Source: Chaetorhynchus papuensis
Lineage: Eukaryota; Chordata; Aves; Passeriformes; Rhipiduridae
Direction of reading: 5' to 3'
Length of the DNA: 64,000 nt
NCBI GenBank assembly: GCA_013396525.1
Contig: VWYX01000009.1
Location: 1,183,437-1,247,436 of the forward strand
The position numbers and the translations under genes are program-made. The notes under the pieces were generated by a model that was given only the letters and a program-made list of their open reading frames with translations, was not told where the DNA came from and made no database searches. This document shows, piece by piece, positions 51,636 to 64,000 of the stretch; position 1 is the stretch's first letter; the number at the start of each line of letters is the position of its first letter.

Positions 51636-54600
51636 CTGCTCAAAGATGGGTAGAATCCACTGATTTCTCTTTGCCTTGGTAATCTGAATTTGTTTTCACA
51701 TGTAATTTGTGCAGCTAAAAACTCTGCTGGATTGAAAAACATCTGTGGAGTGAATACAGGTGCAAAAAAACCTCCTGTCCAGGACCTGTCTTGTCCTGCA
51801 GCAGTCACTAAGATGCTCAATGATGCAAATATGCCTGAGGGGCAAGACAATGAACAGGCAGAAGAGGTATGGAGCACCTCAGAGAAGCCTTTTTGTTGAT
51901 ATTTCTAAGATCAACAACTGTGCTGCTGTCGTTAAGAAGTCAGCTACCTGCTGAGGACTGGACTGAGACAGTAAGTTGACCACCAGTGTGCCCAGAGGTA
52001 TCTGTTAAGTGCTGTGATACTTAAATTGATAAACTAAGCTATTGCATATTTGGGATTTCAAAACCTGGGATTGTGATCAAACTGCTATTGAATAGTGAAT
52101 TTATTTGCCCCTTTCATGTGCTTTTTAATATTATCAGGTAATTATAGACAAAACTTTGTCTGAACTTCAGTTCCTGCAAACCTAGTCTAAAGCACCAAAG
52201 AGCAATAGTAATTTCCTGATGACAAAAGAAGAAGTGCTAAGGCAAATGTCACTGACACTGACAGAAAGTGTTCTGTATTTATTGCAATCCATTTGGATTA
52301 TAGATATAAGAGAATCTGTGTTTTGTCAGTTCTTGAGGGTTTTTTTAGGCAGTGACATTTCCTCCTATGAAAGGGAACAAATGGCTCTTTCAGTTACTGC
52401 TCTATATAATCTTTCTTCTTTGTCTACTATGGGTCATTTTACCAGGCTGAATGTGTTGGTCAATAGTTGTGGCAACAAATAGATGTCAAATTTGTGTCAT
52501 TATAAGGCTTTCAAACCAGATCAGTAAAGGTAAAAACTCTGGAAGGCAGAGAGTGACCAATTAAATTAATGCTGGTGGCATTTGACAGTTAGGACAAGCT
52601 AAAAATGACAGTTTTATGAAGCTATTAAGGAATTCCTATGAGACTGAACCACCTGTTAGAACTCAATATAAAATTCTCTAAGATTTCCTATAACTAAAAA
52701 ACAAGTGATCTTGTAATGGCAAGCTGTACATTCCAGATTACTGCAGCAATTTCAGAGTTCACACAGTAGTATCAGTCATATGGATTGTGTCTTACATGTC
52801 TCTGGAATTGGAAAGATTTTCCCTATCACCACAGTGGCATATTCACACCATCTTTCTGTGTTCACTTACCAATTTTGACATGAGTCAGACCACATAAAGC
52901 CATAACCTAACTTCCAAAATAGCCTTTGAGACGATTTCAGGACTAAAGGAGGAGCACAATGCTAACATGATTCCTGCCCAATGTGCAACATCAGTGTGGC
53001 ATAAAATTTCTGCTACTTGACATAGAAGCCTAAGTGGTACCACAGTAGTAGTAGTTAACTTATGATTATTTAGTTTTTTCCATCTTGTCCTCCAACAAAA
53101 TTTGATGTGAACTGTTCTTTCTCGCACACCTTGAATGGATGAGATTCGTTGGGCATAAAGAGGTAGAAAATTGCGGAACCACTTGCCTTTTCTAAAATTT
53201 CAATTGGTTTCTGAGAAACTAAAAGCAGTCCTTCAAAGCAGGATATGTTTATGTTATTTTGATACACAAGCTCACTTCTATATTGAAGAAGGTCTCTATC
53301 AAAATGAAGTGATTCAGAAAGTGCTATTTGCTGTAAGATAGGATTCATTAATCAGATTGATAAGATAGACTGCAGAAGGCCATACTGTACATAAACCATA
53401 CTTCTGTGATAATTTTTTTTTTTTAAACCCTAATTTTAGAAAGGATTTTTGAAATCTGTACCACTGTCGTTCAGCCATGAGTGAATCACTGTTGCCTCTT
53501 CAACTGCCCTCATTTTGAGAGTAAGACTGAAGGAATTTGTACTATGTCACGGGCCATTTATAGATGAACCCATCTTCACAGAAGGCTTTAATGGAGGATT
53601 TTTAAGATGTTTTGCAGAGAGTTTTTATTAAAATGGAATTGTGCAGGAAATTGGAATGGAGTAAGAGATGAGTGTCATTTGGATGACATTATTTGGATGA
53701 TTAAAGCTACACTAGAGATCACTTGAAACACCTAAATTTTCTCAAAAGACTTGCAGTGTCTTTGCTGTTGTGGCATGGGTACGATCAACTTTTGGAAAAG
53801 TGGTGTAAAAACCATCATCTGGGAGAAAGCATATTATGAATGCAAAGGATTTGGCTTACTGGACATAATTATACTGAAAGCTTAAAAAAATTTAAAGCAA
53901 ATTTTCTTATGTGCTTTTATAAGCTCTTTATAAAACTTCAGCCCTGGAAAAGTGGTGGTGGTTGCTGAGTTTAGAAAGGGCTGCTCCCAGCTTTAGGGGA
54001 AGGGGGGGCATGTTGCTTGAACTGAACAGGTTTGCAGGCAGCAGGATTTCTGCAGCTGTTGTAAGAGTAGGACTGAGAACTATCCACTTAGGTAAGCTTT
54101 ATTACTGGGACTACAGTCCACATCGAAATGGCTTAGAGAAGGCTGCAAGATTGACAGTGCCTATATCTGTAGAGCAAGAGAATAGGAACAGTGGTTTCTA
54201 ACAGGCCACAGTGGGGCTGTGGAAGGTTTTTAGGCCATATCTTCACTTTTTCTGAATGGCATGAAGCTAGCAAAACTGTATGGAGACACTGACAGGAGAG
54301 TTGCTCTGCTAGTCTCACACAGCCTGTGAGCACACACAGCAGCTATCCTATAGCTGCTCTAATGTGTGACAGCACTTGGGTCACAGGGCATTACCTGACA
54401 GTCACTTCTTGTGCCGTGGATACCCCACGGCCAACTATGGCACTGCATTTGCAAATAGGCAAGTTGTGCTTCCAGACCTAGCAAGAAATACAGGAGACCT
54501 TGAAGAAACACAGGATGACAGAGAAATAACTGCTGTGAGGATTTTTTGTGTCTTCCTTCACCTACAGAAGAAAAGGATTATTTGATATGGCCAAATGTCT

Positions 54601-56463
54601 CACAAAGAGAGGATGGAGAAGCGTAATGGCAGGGTGCACAAGTGACTACCTCCATGGGATCCATGCCCAGACCCACTGCAAGTGATGGTTATGCAGGTAA
54701 GTATTAAAAATCAGGAAGAAATTTACTGCTTACCCTGGAAAATAGGTTATCAACCTGTTAATGAGAAAAGGTGAGGATGAAAACATCATTTAAGCCAGGA
54801 AACTGCTGTCAGAGTCAGAATGGCTCAGAGCACCTTGCTGGCAGAAGCTGGTGAAAAATGTTTCCAGTCACAGGATTTGTTTTTGAACAAATGTGAAAGG
54901 AATCAAACAAGGCTTGCTTTGTCAACTAGTATATTTTCAATCATGGGAACAATCAGTTTGCAGCTCAAAGTTTAATCAAAGCAATTTAATTTGACAATCT
55001 GCTAAAACCTGTGAGGTCAAGATGCTTTCCTGGAAATAGGATGACATTAAATATCATCATCACCATCACCATTCACTGACCCTTCAGAAATCCTCCCCAT
55101 TTCAGCAATATCGGTTTCAATAAAAATAATAGTTTATGGAAGGTACCTGTCTGTCTTGAGTAATCTCTGACTGATTGCAGCACATGCTCCACTTTGTATA
55201 GTGCAATTTCCTGATGTTTTATAAGGCAATGACTTATAGTCAGTTATAGACTATAACTGACGTGAAGTGCACATTTTTGACAGAGGTGATTATATTTAAT
55301 ATTTTTTTATGGGTGAGAAAAAATTTGGGAATGTCTTATTTTTGACTTGAGCAGCTTAATGAATTCAGTGGAAGCCATGATAGAAGTCGGAGTTAAGATG
55401 ACAGGCATTAAAAACCTAGGCAAATCCAAAACAGTTCTTGCTGGATTTTTTTTTAAATTATGTACTTTCAGTAAACAAAACTTAGGAACTCAGCACATAC
55501 TAGCCACCCACCTTCTGTATTTTCTACTGTGAATACTGCTTCTCTGCTCTTCTGGAGCTGAGCTCACCCCTGTACACATCACACCTCTTTCATCATCAAA
55601 AAAAGATACCACTGCCAAACTCTATTGTTATATTTTTAAACAAGCATCTTATACAGTTGTCTGAGTGGATTCTGCTGGCCATTGCTGTCTAATTCATCTT
55701 CCTTTTATTCCTTTCTCTTAGTTGGCACATGGGTAGTAAGTCTCTGAGATCCATTCTACTTCTTGGCCTGTGTTTACACCATGTACAAAAGACAGCCAAG
55801 TCTGTTTGTGGGCTTCAATGGACCCTAGTAACAGAAAAGCCTAGTGTGAATTGTGTTTCATCCTCTAACAGAATTAAATACTAATTTAGGACCTCAGAGG
55901 CCAGGTTTGCAGAGATAATGCTATTATCCTGTAGTACGATAGCATCAAATCTCTTGCAAATTATGGAAACATTAATCATAGGAATATGAACATTAGCAAA
56001 ATTTCTGTTACATAAATTTCCAATCATTTCAGTGTACATAGAATACTTCACTAAGTAGAAGTACTAAAAGACAGGAAATGACTGGACAAGTATATATACA
56101 TTTGTAGAGGAATATATCCTTCCCTGCCATGCAATTCATATTGCGATCAATGAGTTCTGCCGCTCAGTCCCGTTGCAATCTGAAGTGCAATTGAATGGTT
56201 CTAGGTTTAGAAGTTTGTAGCTTAGAATTCAGTAGCAAAATACATATATATTCCAGAAAAACTGTTCTCTGTGTATACTTACAGAGTATACCACTACTAC
56301 CACTGTGTAGACCTCACGCTTTAATTGTCCCTCTGACAGGCTTAAGAGTGTAATTAATTTGGTCATATAAAATCTTTGCACGCTTTTGACTTTCATGACT
56401 TCTGCCTGAAATAGAAGGGAGAGAAACAGCGCTAGCAGAGGGAATTTATCTTCATGGATCAGT
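51636..56463. other. Intergenic sequence, no gene recognised
   Basis: No supported gene. 53960-54700 is less AT-rich than its surroundings, with two short open frames and a good splice-donor-like GCAGGTAAGTA near 54693, but nothing recognisable as protein. A CAT/CAC-rich short tract lies at about 55052-55074. Confidence 0.45.
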
Positions 56464-56465
56464 TA

Positions 56466-56535
56466 AAAACAACAACAACAACAACAACAAAGCACAACAA
56501 CAACAAAGCACAACAACCACAACGACAAAGACCAC
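56466..56535. repeat. (AAC)n microsatellite, imperfect
   Basis: A run of AAC triplets interrupted by two AAAGCAC units, then AC-rich sequence. The flanks show no retroposon body. Confidence 0.9.
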
Positions 56536-56959
56536 AAACAAAAAACTCCAAACAAACAAGAACTTGGAGGTAGAGTTGTCCTATGGGTATCGCCCTTAGT
56601 TACAGTCACTCTGCCTTTGAACTTACTAGTTCTGAAGCTGTCAACTGGAAGTCATCCTCAGAACAATATTTGTGGTTTTTACTGTGTTCAGCATTTTGAT
56701 TTTGTCCATTGGGAGTTAGCCAAGTGTATCACCCCTTGTCCATCTCTGCAAGTGTTACACAGCTACAGCTATTCCTGCAGGCCATTCATGCTGGCAAGCA
56801 GGCACAGGCATCTGATACCTACTCAGGCAACAGAGAACTGTCCAGGAAACTGGACTGAAGCCACAACTCAGTCCAAATAAAATGCAGTGAAGTCATAGTT
56901 TGTTCTCCTTTCCCTCCACACATGCTGGTTCTAGGTGTTTCTAACATAAGGCTAAGAGT
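56536..56959. other. Intergenic sequence, nothing recognised
   Basis: An 87-codon open frame (56617-56880) has no recognised similarity. No other feature seen. Confidence 0.45.
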
Positions 56960-57013
56960 TTGACTCGCTAATCCTTGTGGGTCCCTTCCAATTCAGCATA
57001 TTCTGTGATTCTC
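56960..57013 (+). mobile_element. CR1 LINE 3'-terminal fragment, sense
   Basis: 'ctaatccttgtgggtcccttccaattcagc', then ATTCTGTGATTCTC, matches the CR1 3' terminus. Only the last 50-60 bp are recognisable. Confidence 0.75.
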
Positions 57014-60000
57014 TGCTGGCCATTTACCTTTCTTTAATTCATATCAAAGCCTTATCTCCTGAAAGTGGGATCTGTGATGGGTACCTAATCATCTGTTAGG
57101 TGGGTTATTTTTGTCCTGCATTAACTTCATTTGCAGCTGCTGGAGCCATTGCCTTCAATTCAATAGGACTAAAGCATGAAAAAGGGAGTCTGTCTATGTT
57201 TATCAAAGACCACAGAACAAAATTGCAGTAATTAAGAGCCACTCATGAAAGAACTAAGTGTAAAACTAATGACAGGCTAATGCAGAAAGGCATATTGAAA
57301 GCATTTCCATAATTTGAGATGAGCTGACAGCTGTGACAAAGTGAGAAAGGGAAGGTGAAGCCTATTAAGGAGCACAGCTCTCTGCTCTTTTGAAATTCCC
57401 AACTTTGTCTTACCTCCCACACATTTTCCATGCACTGTGAAGAGACAGCCCCTATAATGCAGCATAGCATTTCATTGTTGTGTTGTAGTTCTGAGACTGT
57501 AAGCAAGCACAAACTGATGGGTTTCCATTATGAAAAGTGATGCATGCAGTGTTCATCTTTCCTCACATGAACCAGTAGCTTCCCCCTAGTTTTCTCACTC
57601 CTCTTGCAGTGGCTTCTGAAGCCAGTAAAAATGTAGTTGCTTTTGACTGCTGTTACTTTCAGCAGAACAAAGGCATAAATTCTCTCACCATTTTAGCACT
57701 GAATTTAGCTGTTCATTGAGCAGTACATGACTACATAAAAATGAGAAAACTCTTTTCTTGTAACTCATTTATTTTCTCTGTCTCTGTCAAGAAGTGTGTG
57801 TACTTCGACCCTATTAGAGAGACATTCGATTATGGCAGGATTATGTCTCAAAGCTAAACCTAGAGTTCTGAGACTTGAATCAGGTGTCTAGACCAGGTGA
57901 AGCAGAGCTAATTTCTATTGAATTCAGTAGTCTTCAATATTTATTTTACATTTGATTCTCATGCAGCTTACACCCTGGGACTTTGGTGCATCTCTAGGCT
58001 CTTGGAAGACACTCAAGCCCTCTCCCAGAACTCAGTACAAACAAGATTTATGCATGCAGTAATTCTCCTTCCACCCTCACCTAGCAGTGACTGGAGGGAG
58101 CCATGGGGCAGTCTTAGAGGGTTCCTTGTGGTGACCAGCTCAGGCTGGTCACGTGTGTGAGAACAAGCAAACACTGCTGCCCTTTCCACTGAGCTGGCAG
58201 CAGCCTTGGAGTCCTCTGCTCTATCTTGCATGACTTGATGCTTTACAGCCTTCATTTCCATAGCAATTTAAAGCAGTAGGAAAGGCTATCCAAAAGAGTC
58301 TAGAAACGAAAATCTATAAGGTTCTCTAATTTTATTTTAAAATTCTCTCTTACATATTAGAATAACTCAGGGTTTTAGCTGAAACCATCCTAGATTCAGC
58401 TGGTCTTGATAACAAGGCAGGAATCTCAGTGCATATTCTTTGATTTTACTATAAATTTTTGTTCCCCTTTTCCCCAGATAAATCTGTTTTAAAATATATT
58501 TTTCATTTCTAAGCCATCAAAGAACTTGTTCTGTGCCTCTTAAGCGCACCCTTGAAATTCCTTTGGTTGTTTCAATGGGTGACATTTTACAAACTTTCAC
58601 TTCTCCACATAGATCATTGCTAGTTGCTATTTTGGAAATAAAGCATTTTAATAACAGAGATAAGCAGGAGTTAAGGGTAATTTCTATCTACTTTCCAAAG
58701 CACATTGCTCAGTTATACCTACAAAACTTATCTGTGCAGTGTTTTCACTTCATATTTACAATCTTTCACAGAGTTCAGATGACAGATAGTTTGCTTGGGA
58801 TTCCTATTTGGATTTAAAGATTTTCTGTGGAAAAGGATGTACATGTGTTTGAGTATTTTCTCTGTAAGTCAGATGTAACAAGTGATGTTGGGTTTTTTCC
58901 ATCCAGAGAAAAGGGCAAATGTAAACAAAATTGTTTAATTTTAACATCAGAATTTTCAGAGTTGCTATAGTAGTGTTGCTATTTTTAGTGTTTGCATATT
59001 CCTCTTCATTATGACAGCCTCTGTATGTACAAGAAGTGAGTTCTGGAAAGAGTAGTTGCAACATCACAATGTCAGCTGGCTGGCAGTACCTGATAGCATT
59101 TGGTGTACTCTCAAGACAGGCCCTTGGAAGGGCAAGGGAGCAGGGGAAACCTTCAGCATACTTTCTCTGTGACCCCCTTTGTAGCTAATTCTGATCTAAT
59201 TTGTGCTGTTGCTGGTCCTAGGTGGCAATGCTGTAACATACTTTGCTTACAAAGTGAACAGAAATTTCCATACTGGAGCAGGCATGTAGCATTTCCAGTA
59301 TGGCACCTTGATTGACCTGCATGACGAGAGGGTTCAGAAGTCCTTGTAATGGGAACTGTAATGGGAAAAAAATAGGGGCAGAATTGTCTTGTTGAAATTC
59401 AGGAAGTCCTGACAATTGCTTACAGTCTGACAAATTAAAAGTTACCTTTTTTTCCATTTTATAAATCTAAATGTAGTTATGTTAGAGCCTTTCAGTATGC
59501 AATTTCCTACTTAATAAGAACACAAGAACATGTGTCAAGAGCATTCATTATCAAACCAGATTGATATATCCCTTCTCTCTTCTACTTTGACAGGAATGCT
59601 GTTAAGAAGCCTGAGCAATTGTTTTGTCATGGAGCAATGCATTTGACAGTCAACACATACGAGAGGGTCTGGCAAAAATGCAGCACTTCCACACAAAGGA
59701 TAAAAATTTATAGCTTAAAGTGGGGAGTACAAAGGATGACAGAAACATGTGCTTCCAGAGTTGCCCATGTTGATAGGATCCACAGTCCTTCTCCATTTTA
59801 AGAGCAAGAGCTTGAAGAGGTTTAACCACTCATCAGGACTCTTCTTTTTGTGACTAGAGTAACATTCATGGCTCAGCTCTCTCAATTTTCACTACATTGC
59901 ATTGCCAGAATGCTAGATTTCCTGGAGATAAAGCACAACAAAAAATACTTATGGTCTGGTCTACATGCAGTACGTTCTTAGTGAATTAAGTGGGGGTCAC

Positions 60001-60189
60001 ATTTCTGAACAACTGGGTTAATTTTTATGACATTAATATATCTAGATAAGCTGAATCAGAATTCATACTCATTCATTTGAAACCCCACATTAAGTAATTC
60101 TGGGGAAAAATAAACAGACTCGAAAGTTAGATAAATCAGCCCAATACATTTGTTATATTTGCTATATTTATTTTCAATTCCACTGACAT
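57014..60189. other. Intergenic sequence, nothing recognised
   Basis: No gene, RNA or repeat could be supported. Open frames are under 95 codons. Confidence 0.5.
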
Positions 60190-60434
60190 AAACAAAACAA
60201 AACCAAACAAAACAAACAAAAAAAAACCCAACCCCCCCAAAAACAACAACAAAAAAACCCAAGACAAAACCAAACCAAACCCAAACCAAACCAAAAAAAC
60301 CCAAACAACAACAAAAACCTCAAAATAAAACACACGCACACACACACTCCCCCAAATAAAAACCAAACCAAACCAAACTATACCAAACAAAAAAAAACCA
60401 CTAAAACCCCAACCACCAAAACACCAAAAACCCC
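60190..60434. repeat. Low-complexity A/C-only block (AAACC/CAAAA-rich)
   Basis: Almost every base on the + strand is A or C for about 245 bp, with drifting units such as AAACAA, CCAAACC and CAACAACAA and a short (CA)n near 60330-60345. G and T are nearly absent. Long minus-strand open frames (60136-60510 and others) are artefacts of the missing stop codons in such sequence. Confidence 0.9.
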
Positions 60435-63400
60435 CAGCCCTTAAAACCGTGCTCCTGGTCAAATTACTTATAAGGATTACATATAAAAATTGGTGAAGGG
60501 CTGACCTCAAAATGGTTACTAGTTTATTTGAAGTGCCCTGAAGTTCAGATTTTTATCAAGGCTCTTTGCTTGGGAAATTGGTCAGAAAATCTCCCCAATA
60601 AACCAAGTTTATCCTGAAAGACTTAAAATTTCTGGGCAGGAATTATGGCATCATGATGTGATGCTATATTTAATTATCTTATTTTCTCTGAAATCTGGTA
60701 TATGAAAATTGGCGTAGTTCACACAGATGGAAAGAAATTATTTAGAACCACCACCAGAAAATGAAGATAATTCATTGCAAAAATCATCTGCAATCAGAAC
60801 ATCCTGTAACCACAACCTATACCACCAGCTGAGAAGATCCTAAATTACTTGCATGACTAATATTCAGCAGTAGACTGATAAAAAAGTCTACTTTAATAGT
60901 CACTAATAAAAGGATACAACTTCCCAGATGTGTTTGTATTGTTTGAAACTACTTGCATTGCTATTGCAGCAGATTCAAGGAAAATTGAACATGACTGTAC
61001 AAATCAGAGATGAACACCCATTTCTTTCTCAGTGAACTCAGATTACTCAGGAGAAATGCACGTTCATTCTTTTGCACTGAGAAAAAAGTATGTGATCCTC
61101 CCCCTACTTCACATCAGTTATATCAAAAGAAAACAAGTGCCAGCCCTAAGGTCTTCATACTTACGCTATAAAATAACTGCCATACAGTGTTTCAAGTAGG
61201 ATGACACTAAAATCCTTGTTTGGAAAATAATAGATCCTGATTTCCCTGAACGTGTAGAAATTGCAAAGGAGAATGCTTAACTTAAGCTGCTCTGGGCCAA
61301 CCAGTGAAAACCTGCGTTTGCGACAACTGAAGTTTAAGAGTAAATTTTCATGGTGGATTTTCATACACAAACTCTCACCAGCTACAGATGAAGTATGGGA
61401 TACTCCAGGTTTGTGTTCAGGTTTGTGTTTCTCAGCAGCAGAAATAGTTGGGGTCCCAACACCAAGGTGGCGCTTCCCCTCATGAAGAACCTTTGGCATT
61501 CTTTTGTGGATCATCTTTGCCATCCTTCTGTAGATGCTGAAAGAGCTTTAGCAGTGAATTTCTTCAGCTCTCTAGCATTTTGTGAGAACTCTGTCTTTCC
61601 CATGCAAGCTAACTAAAACAAAGTTAACAGTTTTTATCAATATTCACACCTGCAATTGTTTTTCCCAGATTGTTCTGGCTTCAACTAGAAAAACACTTGG
61701 GATCAGATGTGTTAGAGTTGGGGCAATCCCCTCGAGGGGTGGATGGCCAGAGAACCAATTACTTTATGACATTTAACTCACTTTTGCGAACTCACTTATA
61801 AAAACCTCAGGAAAAAAGCCATTAAACCAGCCTTGCCACCATTTCTACTGACCTGGACTTTGTGTGGTTTTCCTACGTGTCCATGTTACAACAGCAACAG
61901 TCCTTTCTCTCAGTCCTTTACATTGCTTAGTTGAAAATTACTTTCTGTGTAGGGAAACTGTAAAATATGTGATAGGCATGAGGTGTGTGATAGGCATGAA
62001 GCTTTTGCATTGGCTGATGATGACCTCATAATTACATCTGCAAGATCTCCTGAGCTCATAGGCAAGTGTGACTGCTGCACTTCTTCTCACTTTCCTGAGG
62101 CTCTGCAGCAGCACACTTCTGAGCCATTTGTCTTTTGCTCCCCTGCCTTTCACTGCCACTGCAGGCTTGTTATATTTGCCCAGAAATGCATTGCCTGATT
62201 ATTGATTTTTTTTTCTTTAAGACGTGACACAGATTGGTTTTCCCTGCATGCAGATTTTCTTGTGCTATAAACAAAACAGATGAATGGAAATGGGAAAAAA
62301 GAAGAAAGTGTTTGCCAACATCTGCTCTCGTTTACAGGAAAACTCGACCCGAAGCAATGCTTCCTGTGTTTTTCCTTTGTAGTTATCATGGGCTACTGAT
62401 TAAAGAGCCAAACTCATTTGTAAATACTAGAATATACTATATCATACATAAACTATTTTAAAGTTAAATTTTGGAGATAAATAGTAATGAAGTATAGCAA
62501 ATAAAAGCCCAGATAAAAGATGTACCACATAAAATTATGACAGTATTGTGATGACAATGATTTTAGAACTGTATCGTTTGATTGATTGAGTTCTCTATCC
62601 AGTATAAACTCGTATGTAAAAGCTATGCCTTGGCTATTGACTCTGTCTTTACAGTTAGGAAACACCATCATCATCCCAAAGAAGAATATAATAAAAAAAA
62701 GAAGTTTATTGTAATTTCCAGTTAATTTCATTCCTCAAAGTTTTCATAACTTCCTTTGATTAAATTGTGTATTGCTTTATAAATAACATTTGTCAAGTCT
62801 GCAGACAAGCTTTAAAAACTTTGTGTTTGTGAAAGATCAGCTCGAGTCTTTAAAATCATTGAAGGGAAAACATCTCTAATTTAATTACACAATAAGTAAA
62901 AAAAAAAAAGTTATTTCTGGGCAACTGCTAATTCTCTTCAATCCCTTTTTTTGAAAGAGTGAGAAGTCACCCATTCATCCAAACCATTTGTGATAAAAGA
63001 ATAGTCATTTGAATATTGCAACAACAACAAAAATACCTACTTTTAAAGACATTTTTTTCTAGTGGGGAATCTGTTAGCGTACTGCCAAATGCCAGGACCG
63101 TTGAATTCAGCCTGTCAATACTTTTCCTTAAAGAATTCATCACCACTTGTCACTTTTTAAGTAAAGAGAGCAGGAGAAAAATAATAATACTGTTTTCTCA
63201 GAGGCCTAATTCTGTATATCAGAAGTACTTTCGAGAGCTTTCAATAATCATAGTTTCCTGCTCTGAGATGCATGAAGAGCTTTTAATCCAAAATATCATA
63301 TGCGTGTTTTTTAGCCCTGTCAATTTGTTAATAAAACTCTGAAATATTTATTATTCTCTTACAATACCCTAAATACCCAATCACAATCAATGTTCAGTGA

Positions 63401-64000
63401 GATAAAGCTGTGCAGTCATTAGATTTCACTGCCATGAAGCACTTGATCACTGACAGCACTCACTGCTGGAGCAAGTAGACAGGTGAATATCAGATCTTCT
63501 ATAGTTTGCTAGCTCTGAAATGACCACTGTGAATGTGGGGAAGAAGAGTAACATTTATTCAGAATTCCAGGAAAATCTTCATAATGAAATACTTAGGGTA
63601 AATTGTTGACAAATGGCTTAGTTCAGATGCTGTACTTCCTTTGACTCATGCAAAAGATGATGTGACTTTTTGTATGACTTTTTTTAAAAATTGTAATTTG
63701 TCATGCTTTAAAGCATTTTTCTTTCTCAGTTTAAATAATTCAGTTAATTGGCAAAGGAACTGAATAACCTACTGGTTTATGAAGACAAGCTTATGAAGTT
63801 CACTGAATACACATCAAAGTAAGATGGTAAGAATTCTGTAATATCCCTTAGTTTTAGCTCCCCAGTGTGAGAAGTGTGCCAGAAAAGTGATAATTCAGAT
63901 ATCTTCCAGACCTCTGCAAAGTGGTGTTTCCAGTTACTCTTCAGGAATATTTCTTGGGAGTGTAAGTGGCTTAAGCCCTTGTGCCCCCAGTGCTCTGTGG
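60435..64000. other. Intergenic sequence, no gene recognised
   Basis: Open frames up to 120 codons (61161-61523 minus, 63016-63342 plus) lack recognisable families. A short tandem duplication lies at 61968-61999. The window ends in ordinary non-coding DNA. Confidence 0.5.
61968..61999. repeat. Short direct repeat
   Basis: TGTGATAGGCATGA occurs twice with an 18-bp period (61968-61981 and 61986-61999). Confidence 0.85.

Noticed and set aside
60056..60510. Hydrophobic minus-strand frames rich in F, G, V and W
   Set aside because: Products of the A/C-only low-complexity tract, where stop codons cannot form on the complementary strand. Not a membrane protein.
61161..61523. 120-codon minus-strand frame
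   Set aside because: Composition and sequence look like random translation and no family is recognised.

Overview
The window is vertebrate nuclear DNA, almost certainly avian. It is AT-rich, almost entirely non-coding, and carries repeated fragments of CR1 LINEs (the dominant avian retroposon), including several with the typical CR1 3' end made of short ATTCTRTG-like units. It also holds long terminal repeats of avian endogenous retrovirus type. There is no bacterial, phage or organellar signature. The species cannot be read from the sequence.

One protein-coding feature stands out: the last coding exon of chondroitin sulfate synthase 3 (CHSY3) at 40422-41987 on the + strand. It starts directly after a strong splice acceptor and ends in a stop codon. 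It encodes the C-terminal 521 residues, including the GalNAc-transferase half with an intact DVD metal-binding motif and a GWGLEDVD motif. The earlier exons, with the start codon, membrane anchor and most of the GlcA-transferase half, lie upstream of the window. The 3' UTR probably runs from 41988 to about 43.1-43.2 kb, where overlapping AATAAA signals precede a GT-rich stretch.

Layout: 1-40421 is the final CHSY3 intron. It holds an ancient CR1-like remnant (~1.06-1.3 kb), an LTR fragment (2.8-3.2 kb), a hexanucleotide microsatellite (4.5 kb), a ~1.05 kb solo LTR (16.5-17.6 kb), and CR1 pieces at 21.7, 22.6, 26.0, 27.4, 30.9 and 36.2 kb. The last of these is split by a 384-bp LTR-like insertion. 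40422-43.2 kb is the terminal exon. From 43.2 to 64 kb the sequence is downstream and intergenic, with a large antisense CR1 (50.4-51.6 kb), a CR1 3' end (57.0 kb), an (AAC)n repeat (56.5 kb) and an A/C-only low-complexity block (60.2-60.4 kb). I recognise no second gene.

By established synteny (human CHSY3 at 5q23.3 beside HINT1; HINT1 is Z/W-linked in birds) the window is probably from a Z chromosome. That is inference. I found no evidence for an undescribed biological system. The points most worth a second look are nested and paired transposable elements, a perfect hairpin around a (TG)n tract beside the likely poly(A) site, and the strand-asymmetric A/C block.
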